Source: Astrothelium macrocarpum (taxonomy: Eukaryota; Ascomycota; Dothideomycetes; Trypetheliales; Trypetheliaceae). Taken from it: a DNA stretch of 64,000 nt. The DNA is taken from contig JAGEMR010000083.1 in the NCBI GenBank assembly GCA_021030915.1, forward strand, positions 62,001 to 126,000. Direction: 5' to 3'. The notes beneath the pieces were generated by a model. It saw only the letters and a program-made list of their open reading frames with translations. It ran no database searches and was not told the origin of the DNA. Shown piece after piece: positions 52,494 to 64,000 of the stretch. The position numbers and the translations under genes are program-made. Every line of letters begins with the position of its first letter. Within the stretch, counting starts at the first letter, position 1.

Positions 52494-55470
52494 ATGGAGG
52501 ACTCCCCACCAAGTGAGAATTCCTTGAGCAGCGTGGTCACGCCACCGACCGTCGATCCGGAACAACGATTACATCCCACTTCAATTCTAGAACCTTGCGA
52601 CTCTCCAGAATCGGCTGCTGGCTGTGCTCCCAGTAAGCCAACAGTCGGGCATCAAAGCAATGCCCTGTCGGAAATAGTACAAGTCATGAGAAATGGGCCG
52701 TCTGCAGGTCAGAAGGGAAAACAGGCAGTTATGACCTCTGACCTTATCCGGAAGAGACCTCTGCGGCTTCTGGATCTTCCGGTTGACATTTTGAAGGAGA
52801 TAATCAAAGAGGTTAGCTTGCTAGAGACTTGTCATCTCTGATATCAATCTAACGATTTTTCTGCAGGTTACGCACACTAATGACCTCACATCTCTGGCCC
52901 TCTGCCATTCGGCCCTTCACAATCTTGCGATACCTCACATTTACTCGCGATTCGATATTGTCTGGCCTGATGAGACGAGCCACTCGGAACCGCGTACTGG
53001 CGTTGATGCCCTCACATATGGATTATCTACGCTTGTTATGGGCGAGGACGTTTTCGGAGCGGCCAGTAGGCACGGAAGACAAGATCTTATCACTAAGAAG
53101 CGGCGAAGAGGAAACAATTATGCTCAGTATACCCGCAAATTCTCGCTTGGGAATGGGCCAAGGCTCTGGGTCCAAGAATATTTAATCACAAAAGAAGGTG
53201 GTAAGATGCTTGGAACCTTGGTCGCACTGGCAGTAGCTCGGATGCGAAACCTAGAGACGTTCATTTGGGACATGCCTACTGGTATATTGCGTGATGTTTG
53301 GCTGGCGCTATCGTCCCTTGGAGACCGTGAGGACGACCAAGAATGTCGTCTTGAGCGCCTTTGGGTTCGATGGCATGACAATCGATTTCCGATAGGTAGC
53401 GAGTCTTCCAACTCCTCCGCTCAACCACCAGCACCTTTGGCAGCCATACCGCCTCCACCAAATATTGCCCACATAAGTGGAACTGCTGTTTCTCACATGT
53501 CCCATGCAGCTCTATCAGCGCACCAAACCATTCCTTCTTTACCGGCTCTCGACCGAGTCGAACACCCCACATTCTCTGTTCTCCCACCTCTGAAGAGTCT
53601 CAGTGTGCTTGACATCGACGAGCTCTCGTATCTTGACGAAATGAGCGTATTGATTGGAACGTCGAAAAAGAAATTAAGAGAACTTCGCGTAGGCATTGCA
53701 GCACATGCTCAAGAACGGGATTGGGTTGCCGCGTGGGATGGTGAAGGAATTCAACAACTTGATGTTCATGGGTCGTTGGGAACTCGAACCGGCGACAAAC
53801 GATTGGGTGGCATTCTCGGGATTTTGGTGGGCCATGTGCACAACATTCGCAAGAAGGGGAGCGCTCCAGATCAAGGGACTGGTACAGTAAGGGACGACAC
53901 TGCCGAGCCTATCGTGTCTGCGGGACCATCCAATACCCAAACACTCGAAAACGATCAAGCAGAAGAACCCATTACTACTGGCGAACCCAGTCGAGACGGT
54001 CCACTTGCACGGAGAGCCAGCAAAACCTCCGAAGTTGAAGCACAGGAGAATGCCATGGACTCAACTCATCCCAGTCCAGATAAGCTTTCAACCAACCATG
54101 CAAGCACAAATCCAGAGTCATCATCAATTGGCGATGAAGGGTCAAGTGTAGCGCAAGATCAAGTTGTCAAGACATCTCCTACTCAGTTGGGTGACGATTT
54201 GACTCTCGTACAGAACTCTGATTCCCTTACATCGAAAGTGAGCAAGTCAAAGGAGCTAGCTGGCAAATTACAACTCGAGATTCTTGAGCTTGAGCGAGTA
54301 CCACTTGCTGTACCAGCTTTACAATTGGCTTTTGATTGGACGAAGCTGACCAGTCTGACTTTACTTCATTGCCACAATCATGAGCAACTATGGAAAACAC
54401 TTCGAAGAACCTACTCTCCGTTCGCTGGATCAAAAGGTGATGATGGTCTAATTCTTGGCAGCGATTTGTCAGATGCGCGCGGACATTCGAAATCCACTCA
54501 TACAGCCACACCTACCTACGGTTTGAATTTGAAGAAAATCCACACCAATGCGGTTTCGACATCTCTGATATCGTTTATAAAAGAAACACTTGCGCCAAAT
54601 AGTTTAGAGGTTCTCTTCTTGCAAGAGGCTCGAACATACATCTCCAGCGTTACCATTGATGCGATATACCGAGGAGCGCTCCGAAGGCATCGGTCAAGCC
54701 TTAAGAAACTCTTGATCGATAGTAGTGAAAAGGGTTCTGATGGTCATGACACTGGGAGCGCTCGTTGGAGAAGATGGCTCCTGAATCGTGAAATTCTTGG
54801 TTATATCACAAGTGGACGAATGACAAGCCTAAGGGAATTAGGCATTGCAGTCGATTACAAAGACTGGGTAAGTGTCATCTTAACATTAGCCAAATATTTG
54901 TTGTGACTAAGTAAGGAACAGCATTTCTTCCTTCAACGACTTCCACAAATTCCGCATCTCAGATCGCTATACATACCTTACGTGGCGGACAATGTTCATA
55001 CCGACGTGGACGGTTCACCAAAAGAGCTTGCACTACAAATTGTAGACATTGTCACGCTTCGTCCAGAAATCGAGCTCTGCTATATGGGTATTATTAAGAA
55101 GTGCTTCGAGATTCTTGAGAATAAACGTCCTGATTACGATCTTCGAGGCGACGCCAACGCTCTCTTACCAGATGGCGTGGCTGGAGGATCGGCACCAATG
55201 GACATGCACGCAGGTGGTGATGGCTCCGCGAGTGATGATGACGAGGAAGATGAGGAGGAGGATGACGATGATGATGACCTCGACGGCGGTCTTGGTGGTG
55301 ACGGGGACGAAACCGAATCGGATGCGTCTGAAGAGACGCCAACAGATTCCGAAGACGAGGACTCTTACAGCATAATTGATGATCGAGCTGGACCCAAACT
55401 ACGTTTGCGTGAGATACTGTTTTATGATGACAAGGTAGCGATCTTTAAGGCCCGGCATGGACGACTTTGA
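52494..55470 (+). CDS. Large F-box protein
   Basis: My model is join(52494..52811,52867..54867,54922..55470), 955 aa; introns 55 bp (TCTAACG branch) and 54 bp (GTAAGT..CAG). After a disordered N-terminus an F-box begins near residue 91 (L-R-L-L-D-L-P-V-D-I-L-K-E-I) and continues across the first intron (T-S-L-A-L-C-H-S-A-L-H-N-L-A-I-P). The body has spaced leucine-rich stretches (L-R-E-L-R-V, L-T-S-L-T-L-L-H-C, S-L-E-V-L-F-L) that suggest an irregular LRR fold, interrupted by a long polar insert (about 330-480). The C-terminus is strikingly acidic (D/E runs at about 860-920). F-box proteins join substrates to SCF ubiquitin ligases through Skp1. The target is not known. Transcribed divergently from the unidentified gene; not disrupted. 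Confidence 0.85.
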
Positions 55471-56236
55471 CGGCTTTCGTAATTTCCCGATGGACTGGGC
55501 GGGTGGCGGCGTACCGGCGGCTACGGGTTCTTCATCAGGCAATACAAACAGGGATCGGAAGGGCAACTTCTAGGCATCATGGGAAATGAGTTCAGCTGCC
55601 TACATATTAGTAAATCACCTACAATGTAATTGAAGGGAGTAGGTAGATGGACATGGGTTCTAATCGGCACGTGATTACGTGCGTTAGCGTGCCGTGCGCG
55701 CTTAGATAGCAATGAAATCAAGCATTTGTGGCCGGTCAGCAGGGGTTATAATAAGAAGTTCCACTCAAGAACGCGAGAGATGGAACCACCGGATACCTCG
55801 TAGGGAGGTCCTCAGAAGCGGTAGATGAGGAAATCCTGGGAGCCAGTTCTCATTGGTCTGTTTACGGATTTTAATTGCTCAAAATGGTATGGCGTCATCC
55901 CGACGAAGCGTGCAACTATTAGCTACCTTACCTTATATCTTTCGCAGTCGCGTCTGACACTTATCACAACCACTTGCCGTGTACTTTCTGCAACAACACA
56001 CTGCTCCGTGCAAAGTATTGGTATTCTGCGATCACCTCCAACGTGACGAGAAGAATCCACTCGATCTTGATCAATGTTTCTCCATCCAGATCCCAAATAT
56101 GTTGGACATAGTTCTGCTGTAAGCACCTCCGCGTGTGGAGAGTGAGCGTGCACAATTTCATCATCTCGACCAAAGTGTAACCACCACTACACAAGCTGAA
56201 TTCGCCAATTGTGCCGAGATATCGACCGGGCTAGTA
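55471..56236. other. Interval between F-box and APC2 genes
   Basis: About 770 bp holding the F-box terminator and the APC2 promoter. No coding sequence is supported. Confidence 0.5.
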
Positions 56237-59014
56237 ATGGCTACGGTTCAAAAGAGCTCGCATGAGCAGAGAAATGTCTTTTCGTCGATATTTCCTTCTT
56301 CGGTTCTCCTCCACACGACACCAACGCCGATTGCAACACCGTTGGCTGGATTTTCAGAACCTGGACAATCCTTTGGAGGAACGTTTGACAGTAGAAATGA
56401 TCCCCCCGCTCCAGGATTCGCCGAAGTTCAGCGAAGCAATGCATGGAGCATTGCTACAAGATTCCTGACTTTGCCCTTGCATAGTCCGCTTTCGTGCAAT
56501 CGGTCTACCCACCAAGGAGATGTCTGGCATCCCGACACTAAACCCAGCTCAAAAGTTGCTCAAGACATTTCATTCATATGTGCTGGAGATGTCATGGAGA
56601 GTAACACCATTGGCAGGGAAACGCTGGTAAGATCCAATTGAGTTTGATATTTGGCGTATCGGACACGGGCGTCCAATGCTGAGACGAGACATTAGGGTGA
56701 TTGGTACACCCACGAAGTATCTAATCATTTTTGCATTTATATGCAGTCTAATATAATACGCACCTGGACTTCGGTACGTTTGTGCTAATTTGCTTGCAAG
56801 ACATTACTTATTTGTGTAGCAAATACCGCAATCTGATAGCGTCAAAGCACTTTCAGCGACGGTAAAAGTTCTACGAGTTGCTCTTCAAGCGTACTCTGCG
56901 CCACTTGGGTTTATTCTGCACCATCTTCGGCGTGTGCAAGTCAAGGATGGATCGACCGCAAAAGATTATGCAAAGAGAGTTGAACGAAAATTCCGCAATG
57001 AACTTGAAACACTGTTTGACCAGACTCTGTCTATTCCCCAGTTCTACAACACGCTCAGTCTCGTGCTCTACAACGCGGCATACGACTACGCCTCCCATGC
57101 CGATTCTGGTTCCAAACAAAGTGTTGGTGTCGAATACTTTCGGCAGAGATATCGAGATGTCGCCGAGATACTCGATGGTCTCCATGACGTAGGTCTTGGG
57201 GGAGACAAGTCCCAAAAAGCCCTTGCTCGTGCGATGGACCGGCTTCTCACGACCCATCTGGAAAGTAGAAATGTTGCTGTCGATTGGTTTGGCAAGTCAT
57301 CAGTGACGGCATCATTGAAGGACTGGGTGGCTAATCGCTTCGAACGCTTCGGTCATTGGGCTTTGTCAGAACTAGAACCAGAGGGAACCTTCTCAGATAC
57401 TTCCGAGCCTCAAGATACTCTGGCAGCTGAGACTCGATATTGGCAAGATATCGCAATCGGACGTCTTGGCAAATTAAGGGTTCAGGACCTGTTTGAGTAT
57501 GTCAAGCGTTGGGATCAATCCATGGGCGCCATACGAGACCTCAAGGTAAGTACCGCACAATTGCCTTTGACTGGATGCTTATCCATGATCAGGAATATAT
57601 CACGACCCCTGCGGCAAGGTCTCAGGTGGCAATGACATTCATAGACGAAATCCATACTCGTTTACTCACTCCGGCCATTTCAACGCTCGATGTACTAAAT
57701 GTCTATATATCTGTCATCAAAGTTTTCCTTGAACTGGATTCCAAAGGCGTTCTTCTAGGTCGCGTTGCCAAACCCATTCGATCACACCTGAAACAACGAG
57801 AAGACACTGTGAAAATCATTGTCGAAAGCTGTCTGGCCCAACTTAACGAAGAAGGTGATCCCGTTAATACTGCAAATGAAGTGTGCAGCAGCATTGCCGT
57901 GGAAATGAATAATTCATTTGATGCTCATACTACGGAAGATGACGAGCTTGATTGGGCAGACCTGGATTGGGTTCCGGAGCCTCTTGATGCGGAACCGGGA
58001 TATCGAAAAGTTAAATCAGATGATATTCTTTCGTACCTCTTGACTTTGTTCGAGCGCGAAGAGTTCACCAAGGAGTTACAAACAATCATGGCAGATCATC
58101 TCCTCTGTGTCGAAGACTCTGAGCACGAAAAGGAAATCCGGCTACTCGAACTCTTCAAATCTCGTTTCGGTGATGATAAACTTCAGAATTGTGAAGTCAT
58201 GTTGAAGGACGTGCAAGATTCTAAGCGCATCTCTACGACCATTAATGGCATGGAGCAACAATCGTTCAGCCCTCCCACATCATCTACTAGCTTTTACACA
58301 AAAATTCTATCACGGATCTATTGGCCTGCTCTACGCGAGGACACTTTTCACATTCCCAAGGAGATTCTAGCGCTTCAGACAGTCTACGCTGAGCGCTTTG
58401 AACGCATCAAAGATAATCGAAAATTGGCATGGCTCAATGCGCAAGGCCGCGTTACTGTGAGCCTGGAGTTTGAAGACCGCACCATCACAGAACGGAACGT
58501 TCAGACATTTCAGGCTAGCATCATAGATGCATTCCAGGAGATCACCCCACAATCCGGTGATGGTTCCGTAACGAAAACAGTAAGCATGCTTGAGGATGCC
58601 TTGGAAATGGATGAAGGTTTGGTAAGGAGCGCCCTTGTGTTCTGGGTAGGCAAGCTTGTTCTTCGAGAAGTGGCCCCAGATACGTTCGCTGTTCTCGAGA
58701 GACTGGATGAAAATACAGCAGAAGCAAGTGCTGCAGCGGTAGCTGCCGCCGCTGAAGAGGACACAGAAATGGGTGCGGTGAAGAGCGAAGAAGACCGATT
58801 TGGGGAGCAGAAGGCAGTTTATGGACAGTTTGTCATCATGATGCTAACGAATCAAGGCTCAAACTCCACAGCGGCGATATTGATGATGATGAAGATGACG
58901 TTGCCCGGTGGCTTTCCATTCAGCGATGAAGATTTGCGAGATTTGCTGAACGAACTAGTGGAGAAAGGATCATTAGTAAGAGCGGGCGTGGATGTCTGGG
59001 GTATCAAGAAATGA
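56237..59014 (+). CDS. apc2: Anaphase-promoting complex subunit 2 (cullin-like)
   Basis: My model is join(56237..56626,56747..56773,56820..57545,57593..59014), 854 aa; introns 120, 46 and 47 bp. Exon 2 is a 27-nt micro-exon (9 codons) between good splice sites. The N-terminus reads V-F-S-S-I-F-P-S-S and T-T-P-T-P-I-A-T-P, as in fungal APC2. The middle has cullin-repeat helices. The cullin homology core includes S-R-I-Y-W-P and F-H-I-P-K-E-I near 530-560. The end is the APC2 winged-helix C-terminal domain (about 785-854; F-S-D-E-D-L-R-D-L-L, stop after W-G-I-K-K). APC2 binds the RING subunit APC11 and forms the catalytic heart of the APC/C ubiquitin ligase that drives anaphase and mitotic exit. 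Length is typical for fungi; single-copy and essential in yeast. Confidence 0.93.
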
Positions 59015-59289
59015 AAGCAGAAAGCACTGGAGTTCATAGTGTGTCAATACGAAGGTGCATTCAGAAAGTTCCTGCATACACCAAGAACACTAATAATTGA
59101 CGGCATCAAATAGAGTAAAGTGCGTCCAACATCCATGTTGCACCTATCAGTTTGAAGTTTCCTCAAAGCATTCTTGATTCAGACAAAACCGACAGTGGAC
59201 CGACTCCGACGACTGTACGCTTTTTAGATTTCTGAATTTATGTTCGTGGCCCATCCAATTATTCAGCTTTTGGTTCCGGGAGCCAGTCT

Positions 59290-62200
59290 TCATTTCTTGT
59301 TCACTTCCATCTTCTCAATCATGTCTCCGCCAAGCCTTGCAATCTCAGCCAAGATAGCCTCCTTGTTAATATCCACCTCTCCCGTTCCCTCAGAATCTCC
59401 AGCTACAGGCATCGTTGAAAAATCCAAATGATTCTTCCACTTCCTCCTCGCAGTCCTTGGACTCCACAACCCTGCAATCACATCCCCCTTATACCCATCG
59501 TAGAAAAACACCACCGCATCCCCATACACCTCTTCCAACTCCCCCAAAAACGCCCCCACAGGATCAAACCCCACCGCATCGCTATCCACCCTCCTCTGCA
59601 CCTCCAAATTCTTGAATCCCCTCCCTACCACCTTCTTCCTCCGCCGCCCCGCAAGCGTAACCTCCTCCCTCATCGACACCACAAAATCATACTCGCCCAC
59701 AGCCCTCGCAAACAGCCTTTCAGGCCGCAACCCCACCCCTTCCTCCCGCACCACCAACTCCGCCGCAGCACGCGCCAGCGCCGTCATCCGCGCCGCCACC
59801 ACCTTCGCCGGCCGAAACTCCGTCCACTCGGTCCCGTCCTCGCTGCCCGCGCCTGCACTGCTCGCGACAAACAGCACGACGCGGTTGAGCGCGGGGTCGA
59901 TGGCGCGCCACGCATCGAAGCGGGTCGTCACGCGGGCGCGCTGCTCGTCGTTAGTCCCACCTCCACTTCCCCCAGCGCTTTCGGCGCCGGTGCCGGCGCC
60001 GCCGATACCGATACTGTTATTGTTGTCGATGGCGGCAGAGAAATCCACGAACAGCGGTGTGTTCCGCCAGTCCCAGCGCGCGAGGAAGAACAGCGTGCGC
60101 AGGAAGGCGGTCGCCGCGCTGCCGGGCGCCTCCCACGGCCAGGGATGCAGGAAGACGTGCGCGACGAGGAGCTCGACGAGCGCGTCGGCGAAGTGCGGCG
60201 TCAGCAGGTGCGCGGCGAACCACTTCTTGGCGAGGCGGATGGCGGGGGACAGCGCGGGGAAGCGGGAGCATGCGGTTTGCAGGGCGCGCGTGTGGGCGGG
60301 GAGGCGGAGGAAGGTGCGTTTGTGCGCGGCGAGCGCGGCGCTGAGGGATTTTTGGTCGCGCTGGGTGAGTTGGTGTGGGGAGCGGAGGGCGGTGGTGAGC
60401 AGGTGGGCTTCGCGGTCGTGGTGGATGCGGAGGCGGAAGGAGGCGCCGGTGGAGTAGATGATGTCGAGGAAGGAGCGGTTGTGGTGGGGGTGCTGCTCGT
60501 TTTCGAGGCCGAGGCGCGTTGTGAGGCTGGGTTGGGCGGTGGTGAGGAGCGAAGAGAGTTTGAGGAGGAAGGCGATTTTGACACGTTGAATGGCGAGGAG
60601 GTCGTCGGGCCAGCGACCGGAGCCCTCGAATTGGATGATGACGTTGGCGGGGAAGGCCATTTGTTCGGATGAGTTTTGGAGAGGAGGGTCTATGGAAGCG
60701 AGTCGTAATTGAGAGTCTGTTGCCATGATTTGGCGGACTTCTAGTGGGAGTCCATCGAGCCCACGGATGTCTCTCTCTAGAGTCTCGTATGCTGCAGTGA
60801 TTGGTTGGAAGAGATTAGTGCCAGGCTGTTCGTCCCCAGACGTCATATATCCGGATTCTGTGCTGTAAAAGATCATGTCATGAGCCATCTCGGCACCCAT
60901 ATGCCGATCCAGCACATATCTGATAATCTGTTTTGGTATTGACCAATTGCTTTTGCTTGACCAAACTAGACTCTCCCGAATGCTTCCATCTTTGAAACGT
61001 CTCAACTCTGCTTTGTCGCCCCAAAACTGGCGAAACCTAGCAGATCCATCGGGATCCTCAGCCAAGGGACCATGATCAACAAGCCGATGAACATTCGATG
61101 TGTTGAATATAAGACCAACTAGAGTGTCCCTTTTCGCTCCTGATTTGGGCGGCGAGTCACCGACTCCCCATGATAAAATCCGGTCCGAGTCCGATGACAA
61201 ATCAGCCTGAATCAAAGACACTCGATCACCGAGGCCTCGCGATAGAATGGAGCATAGCCGCTCAAATTCATATGATCCACCAGGTAACTTCAGGAGGGCA
61301 TCAAAGCGAAGAAGAGGAGTATTGGCCTTGATGATGAATGCTGCCTCAAATGGATCATCTCTCGCCTGACCCAACATTTTAATTGAGGTGCGGACTTCGT
61401 GACGGAAGACCCTGTATGACCAAGTAGTCATTTTATACAATATATTGATACCCCTCACGCCATCAAAAAACATTGGCCCATCCTTGTAATCTTGCACGAT
61501 ATCATCCTGAGTGCGGTACCAGAAAGGCTGCTTGTTTAGGTCTCGTGAAGCCAAGAATTGCAGAGTAGCTTTGAACATTTGGAAGCTGTCGAAACCCGGA
61601 GAGAGCTTTGTGGTGCCATGAGGAAGATCATCTTGAAGGAGCAGCCCCATTACTGCAGTCCATTCAAAATGGCCAAATCCTCCAGCAGATATGGAGCTAC
61701 CAAAACCCCGCTGTCGAAGCCAAATTCGGCCAAGTAAAGACGCATCTTTGAAGGAATTGGACCCGACAGATACAGAATGAACAAGTTTGAGGAATGGAAG
61801 TATCGTAAGGTCCGATCTTAAAGAAGCGTTGTAGAGTGGAGTTGGTCTGGTATCGTGACGAAGGCATTTTTTGTTTGGGACCGTTTTACTTGAGGGAAAA
61901 ATAGTGTCAGGCGCAGAAGACATGATTTGAATCGAATAGCTTGGCTTAGAATCATTCACAGCATCAGATTCTTTTTTCGGCTCAACAATTATGATAGGGA
62001 GAAGTTTGTTTCCGTGAAAGTATCGAAATTTTATCGCAAGATCTCCTTTTCTGTTCGCTCCCTGTATGCCAGCTGCTAACCGGGCCAAATAGTAAGCCCT
62101 TCTATAGAAATACCGGTGATCATGATAGTCCTTTTCTTGAAATAAAGACAAGGGCATGACAACCGCCAGATCGATTGCGGTGTTATCAAGCGTAGATCTT

Positions 62201-62964
62201 GTCTTCAGCGAATAGCTACCAACAACATTTATCTTGAGTGGCTTTGTATACTGAAGCTTGTATTGTGCATCTTGAGTTGGTCTCGGATCTGGAAATGGTA
62301 TTTTGACGCTGTGCAGTTGCATCATTTCTTCTTCCGCCTTTAGGATTGGTAGAGGATCTCGATCCGGTATGTTCTCAATTGCTGTTTTAAGGAATCTCAG
62401 AGTCGACTCCGCTGCCTCCTCTTTTTCACTATTCCTCGGCCGTGTTTGGTCAAGGATTTCCTCAATTTGGAGTTTCAATAGATTTGATCGAGGGTTGTCT
62501 GTCAGGCGAAGATTCGCATTTGAGCGCTTCTCTGGCCTTTTCGATGTGGAGTTTGTACGAGCATGACCGTTTTGTACCAATTTGCTTTTCCCATCATGCC
62601 TATAACCCACACCGTTAGCCTTGTTTTCCAGAACTATATTCGGCTCTTTCCCAATTTGCGCCTCCTCTTCTAGATTGTCTCCATTTTTGTCCTCGCTCGC
62701 GAGCTCGTCTTCTGATTCATCATTGACCTCCAAAACTTCGGCCAAGTCGCCGTCGATAATGGCTTCATCATCTCCGTTGCGCTCGTCTGCTTCTTGTCCC
62801 GGCGAGACATTCAAATCTTCTTCCTCTGTACTGTGCTCATCTTTAGAGGTAATGTTTCCTTGCACTTCATCATCCACTTCAGAGGAGAATCCAGACCACT
62901 CATTGCTTTCATTTTCCGTAGATTCATCGTGGATCTTTCGCCTTTTGCGTGCTGGTAAGGGCAT
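59290..62964 (-). CDS. utp22: U3 snoRNP protein UTP22 / Nrap
   Basis: A single 1,224-aa frame. An acidic, lysine-rich disordered N-terminus (about 1-125, starts R-K-R-R-K-I-H) is followed by the Nrap repeats: two nucleotidyltransferase-like modules with inactive sites. V-V-G-S-Y-S-L-K-T near 245 is the remnant G-S motif of the first. V-R-G-I-N-I-L-Y-K-M and L-R-R-F-K-D-G-S-I-R-E near 500-660 are family blocks. UTP22 works in the small-subunit processome (UTP-C group, with Rrp7 and CK2) for 18S rRNA maturation in the nucleolus. The 3' third of the gene (about 59700-60620) is clearly more GC-rich than the rest, which makes a long spurious frame on the other strand. Length agrees with fungal homologues. 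Convergent with APC2, 275 bp apart. Confidence 0.94.
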   Translation of the reverse strand: MPLPARKRRKIHDESTENESNEWSGFSSEVDDEVQGNITSKDEHSTEEEDLNVSPGQEADERNGDDEAIIDGDLAEVLEVNDESEDELASEDKNGDNLEEEAQIGKEPNIVLENKANGVGYRHDGKSKLVQNGHARTNSTSKRPEKRSNANLRLTDNPRSNLLKLQIEEILDQTRPRNSEKEEAAESTLRFLKTAIENIPDRDPLPILKAEEEMMQLHSVKIPFPDPRPTQDAQYKLQYTKPLKINVVGSYSLKTRSTLDNTAIDLAVVMPLSLFQEKDYHDHRYFYRRAYYLARLAAGIQGANRKGDLAIKFRYFHGNKLLPIIIVEPKKESDAVNDSKPSYSIQIMSSAPDTIFPSSKTVPNKKCLRHDTRPTPLYNASLRSDLTILPFLKLVHSVSVGSNSFKDASLLGRIWLRQRGFGSSISAGGFGHFEWTAVMGLLLQDDLPHGTTKLSPGFDSFQMFKATLQFLASRDLNKQPFWYRTQDDIVQDYKDGPMFFDGVRGINILYKMTTWSYRVFRHEVRTSIKMLGQARDDPFEAAFIIKANTPLLRFDALLKLPGGSYEFERLCSILSRGLGDRVSLIQADLSSDSDRILSWGVGDSPPKSGAKRDTLVGLIFNTSNVHRLVDHGPLAEDPDGSARFRQFWGDKAELRRFKDGSIRESLVWSSKSNWSIPKQIIRYVLDRHMGAEMAHDMIFYSTESGYMTSGDEQPGTNLFQPITAAYETLERDIRGLDGLPLEVRQIMATDSQLRLASIDPPLQNSSEQMAFPANVIIQFEGSGRWPDDLLAIQRVKIAFLLKLSSLLTTAQPSLTTRLGLENEQHPHHNRSFLDIIYSTGASFRLRIHHDREAHLLTTALRSPHQLTQRDQKSLSAALAAHKRTFLRLPAHTRALQTACSRFPALSPAIRLAKKWFAAHLLTPHFADALVELLVAHVFLHPWPWEAPGSAATAFLRTLFFLARWDWRNTPLFVDFSAAIDNNNSIGIGGAGTGAESAGGSGGGTNDEQRARVTTRFDAWRAIDPALNRVVLFVASSAGAGSEDGTEWTEFRPAKVVAARMTALARAAAELVVREEGVGLRPERLFARAVGEYDFVVSMREEVTLAGRRRKKVVGRGFKNLEVQRRVDSDAVGFDPVGAFLGELEEVYGDAVVFFYDGYKGDVIAGLWSPRTARRKWKNHLDFSTMPVAGDSEGTGEVDINKEAILAEIARLGGDMIEKMEVNKK

Positions 62965-63190
62965 GACCTAATAGGCACAGCGCATAGAGTGGATGCGAGG
63001 TCTAATCAAGCTCGGATTCCCAAGAAAATTGGACCGTGTGGCTGGGCCATAATGACGCAGGGTCTGGCTATCGATAAGCTTCCGTAAACGCTTTGCCGAT
63101 ACCGGCAAACTGGATTCTTACAAGCATCGGGGCTTTCTTTTTTTTTTTTTTTTTCCCGGTAAGCTTCTACTGTCCTAACTGAACTCCAGG

Positions 63191-64000
63191 ATGAGTACAA
63201 CGACTGTCATGGCTGAACAGGAAGTGGGGGAAACGATTCCTGCCCTAACGCCTCATGTATGTCTCCACCTCGCTGACTGCTTTATACGTAGTTAAACTGA
63301 CAAAAGTACAGGCGGTCAGTGTTTCGTTGCCCACATGGAATGCAAATGTGGGTTACGAAGAAGGCGAGGAATGGGTCATTAGTAAAATGAAAACCGGCTA
63401 CCCAAGATTCTTCATCAACAAATCGATTGAGCGATTTGCGGAAGCAATTATCAGAAAACATGGAATTCCAGGAGAAAAAGCCATGCTTGTACCCTCCCAT
63501 GCCGTTGCTGAAAGATGTCTAGACTTCATTAAATCGCAATTCCTCACGATTGACCCTTCCAAATTGAGAATCCTAGACTTTGTGCCCAGCCCAACACTAG
63601 CAAAGGCCGACTCATTTGCCAAAGTTCCACCGAGAGTCACCGCTGTCGTATATCCCGAGCGGTGTTTTTCGGCGGCGAAGACTTTCTGGCAACATTCAGG
63701 TGATGGCATATCAAGCAGAAGGGCAGAGTACTGCCACAAAGCATTCATTGAAGGGCATCTCCTAGAAAAGGGTCATGCCGAGGATGCAGTGCGCATGTGC
63801 AAAGGTCCTAAGAGATACCGAAAAAACCCATCAGCAGATTTAAGCGAAGAACATGTCCAATTCGTCGAGGAGCGATTCGGGAGAAATCTAGACGTGACGC
63901 GCTCAAACAATGCCAAGAGTGCTGTCCGAAGACGAATCGCTGGCTCGTTAACAGCAAATGTCGAACCTGAGGTGGCACTGGATTTACCTCCTGACGAAGG
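63191..64000 (+). CDS. Cystathionine gamma-synthase, N-terminal part (runs off the window)
   Basis: The model starts at ATG 63191: join(63191..63256,63312..64000+), intron 55 bp (GTATGT..CAG). About 251 residues are present, and the frame is open to the end. The segment S-L-P-T-W-N-A-N-V-G-Y-E-E-G-E-E-W-V and the following G-Y-P-R-F-F-I are typical of the long fungal cystathionine gamma-synthases (yeast STR2 type), which have an extra N-terminal domain before the PLP-binding transsulfuration fold. The enzyme makes cystathionine from an activated homoserine and cysteine, in methionine biosynthesis. The PLP lysine and the catalytic half are beyond the edge. A poly-T tract (63137-63154) lies just upstream. 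It is divergent from UTP22, 226 bp apart, so the two may share a promoter region. Confidence 0.8.

Noticed and set aside
59428..60672. Long plus-strand open frame of 414 codons
   Set aside because: It is antisense to UTP22 in its GC-rich part, with repetitive Glu/Gly/Arg composition and no domain. The minus frame has clear Nrap homology.
1..64000. tRNA, rRNA and CRISPR search by eye
   Set aside because: No B-box plus acceptor-stem pattern, no rRNA-like sequence and no regular spaced repeats were found; a covariance-model scan would settle tRNA and ncRNA.

Overview
The window is nuclear DNA of a filamentous ascomycete (Pezizomycotina). The signs are many short spliceosomal introns (about 44-120 bp) with GT..AG ends and CTAAC/CTGAC-like branch sites, Zn2Cys6 regulators, a heterokaryon-incompatibility (HET) gene relic, a WSC wall sensor, and an extremely AT-rich, RIP-like mutated DNA transposon. 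A leotiomycete-like fungus is my guess from overall character only; I cannot prove the class.

Bases 1-20.5 kb look like a secondary-metabolite neighbourhood. In order they hold a partial FAD monooxygenase, a Zn2Cys6 regulator, an NRPS-like adenylation-thiolation-reductase (A-T-R) enzyme, a CocE/NonD (S15-type) hydrolase, a SnoaL-like small protein, a secreted large-subunit catalase, a GFA/CENP-V-type zinc protein and a secreted tyrosinase. A reasonable hypothesis is that the A-T-R enzyme activates and reduces a carboxylic acid (perhaps aromatic) to an aldehyde or alcohol, which the oxidative enzymes then tailor. The cluster probably runs off the left edge of the window.

Bases 20.5-39 kb are accessory DNA: a Thr/Ser-rich secreted protein, a CorA-like membrane protein, a second Zn2Cys6 regulator, an NmrA-like reductase, a 2,167-bp pogo/Fot1-like transposon (31292-33458) with perfect 42-bp terminal inverted repeats and TA target duplications, a short ferric-reductase-like membrane protein lacking its flavin module, an atypical SDR and a frameshifted HET pseudogene. 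Gene-free stretches are long.

Bases 40-64 kb are mainly conserved core genes: a WSC sensor, a GTPBP1/2-like GTPase, a C2H2 regulator, an unidentified multi-exon gene, a large F-box protein, APC2 (anaphase-promoting complex), UTP22 (ribosome biogenesis) and the 5' part of a cystathionine gamma-synthase.

The strongest new signals are (1) the A-T-R/tyrosinase/GFA/SnoaL neighbourhood and (2) the mutation pattern inside the transposon. Over about 1.27 kb almost every surviving C is preceded by T, and every surviving G is followed by A, while the element's ends are untouched. No tRNA, rRNA or CRISPR was seen. All splice models come from reading donor, acceptor, branch and frame by eye.
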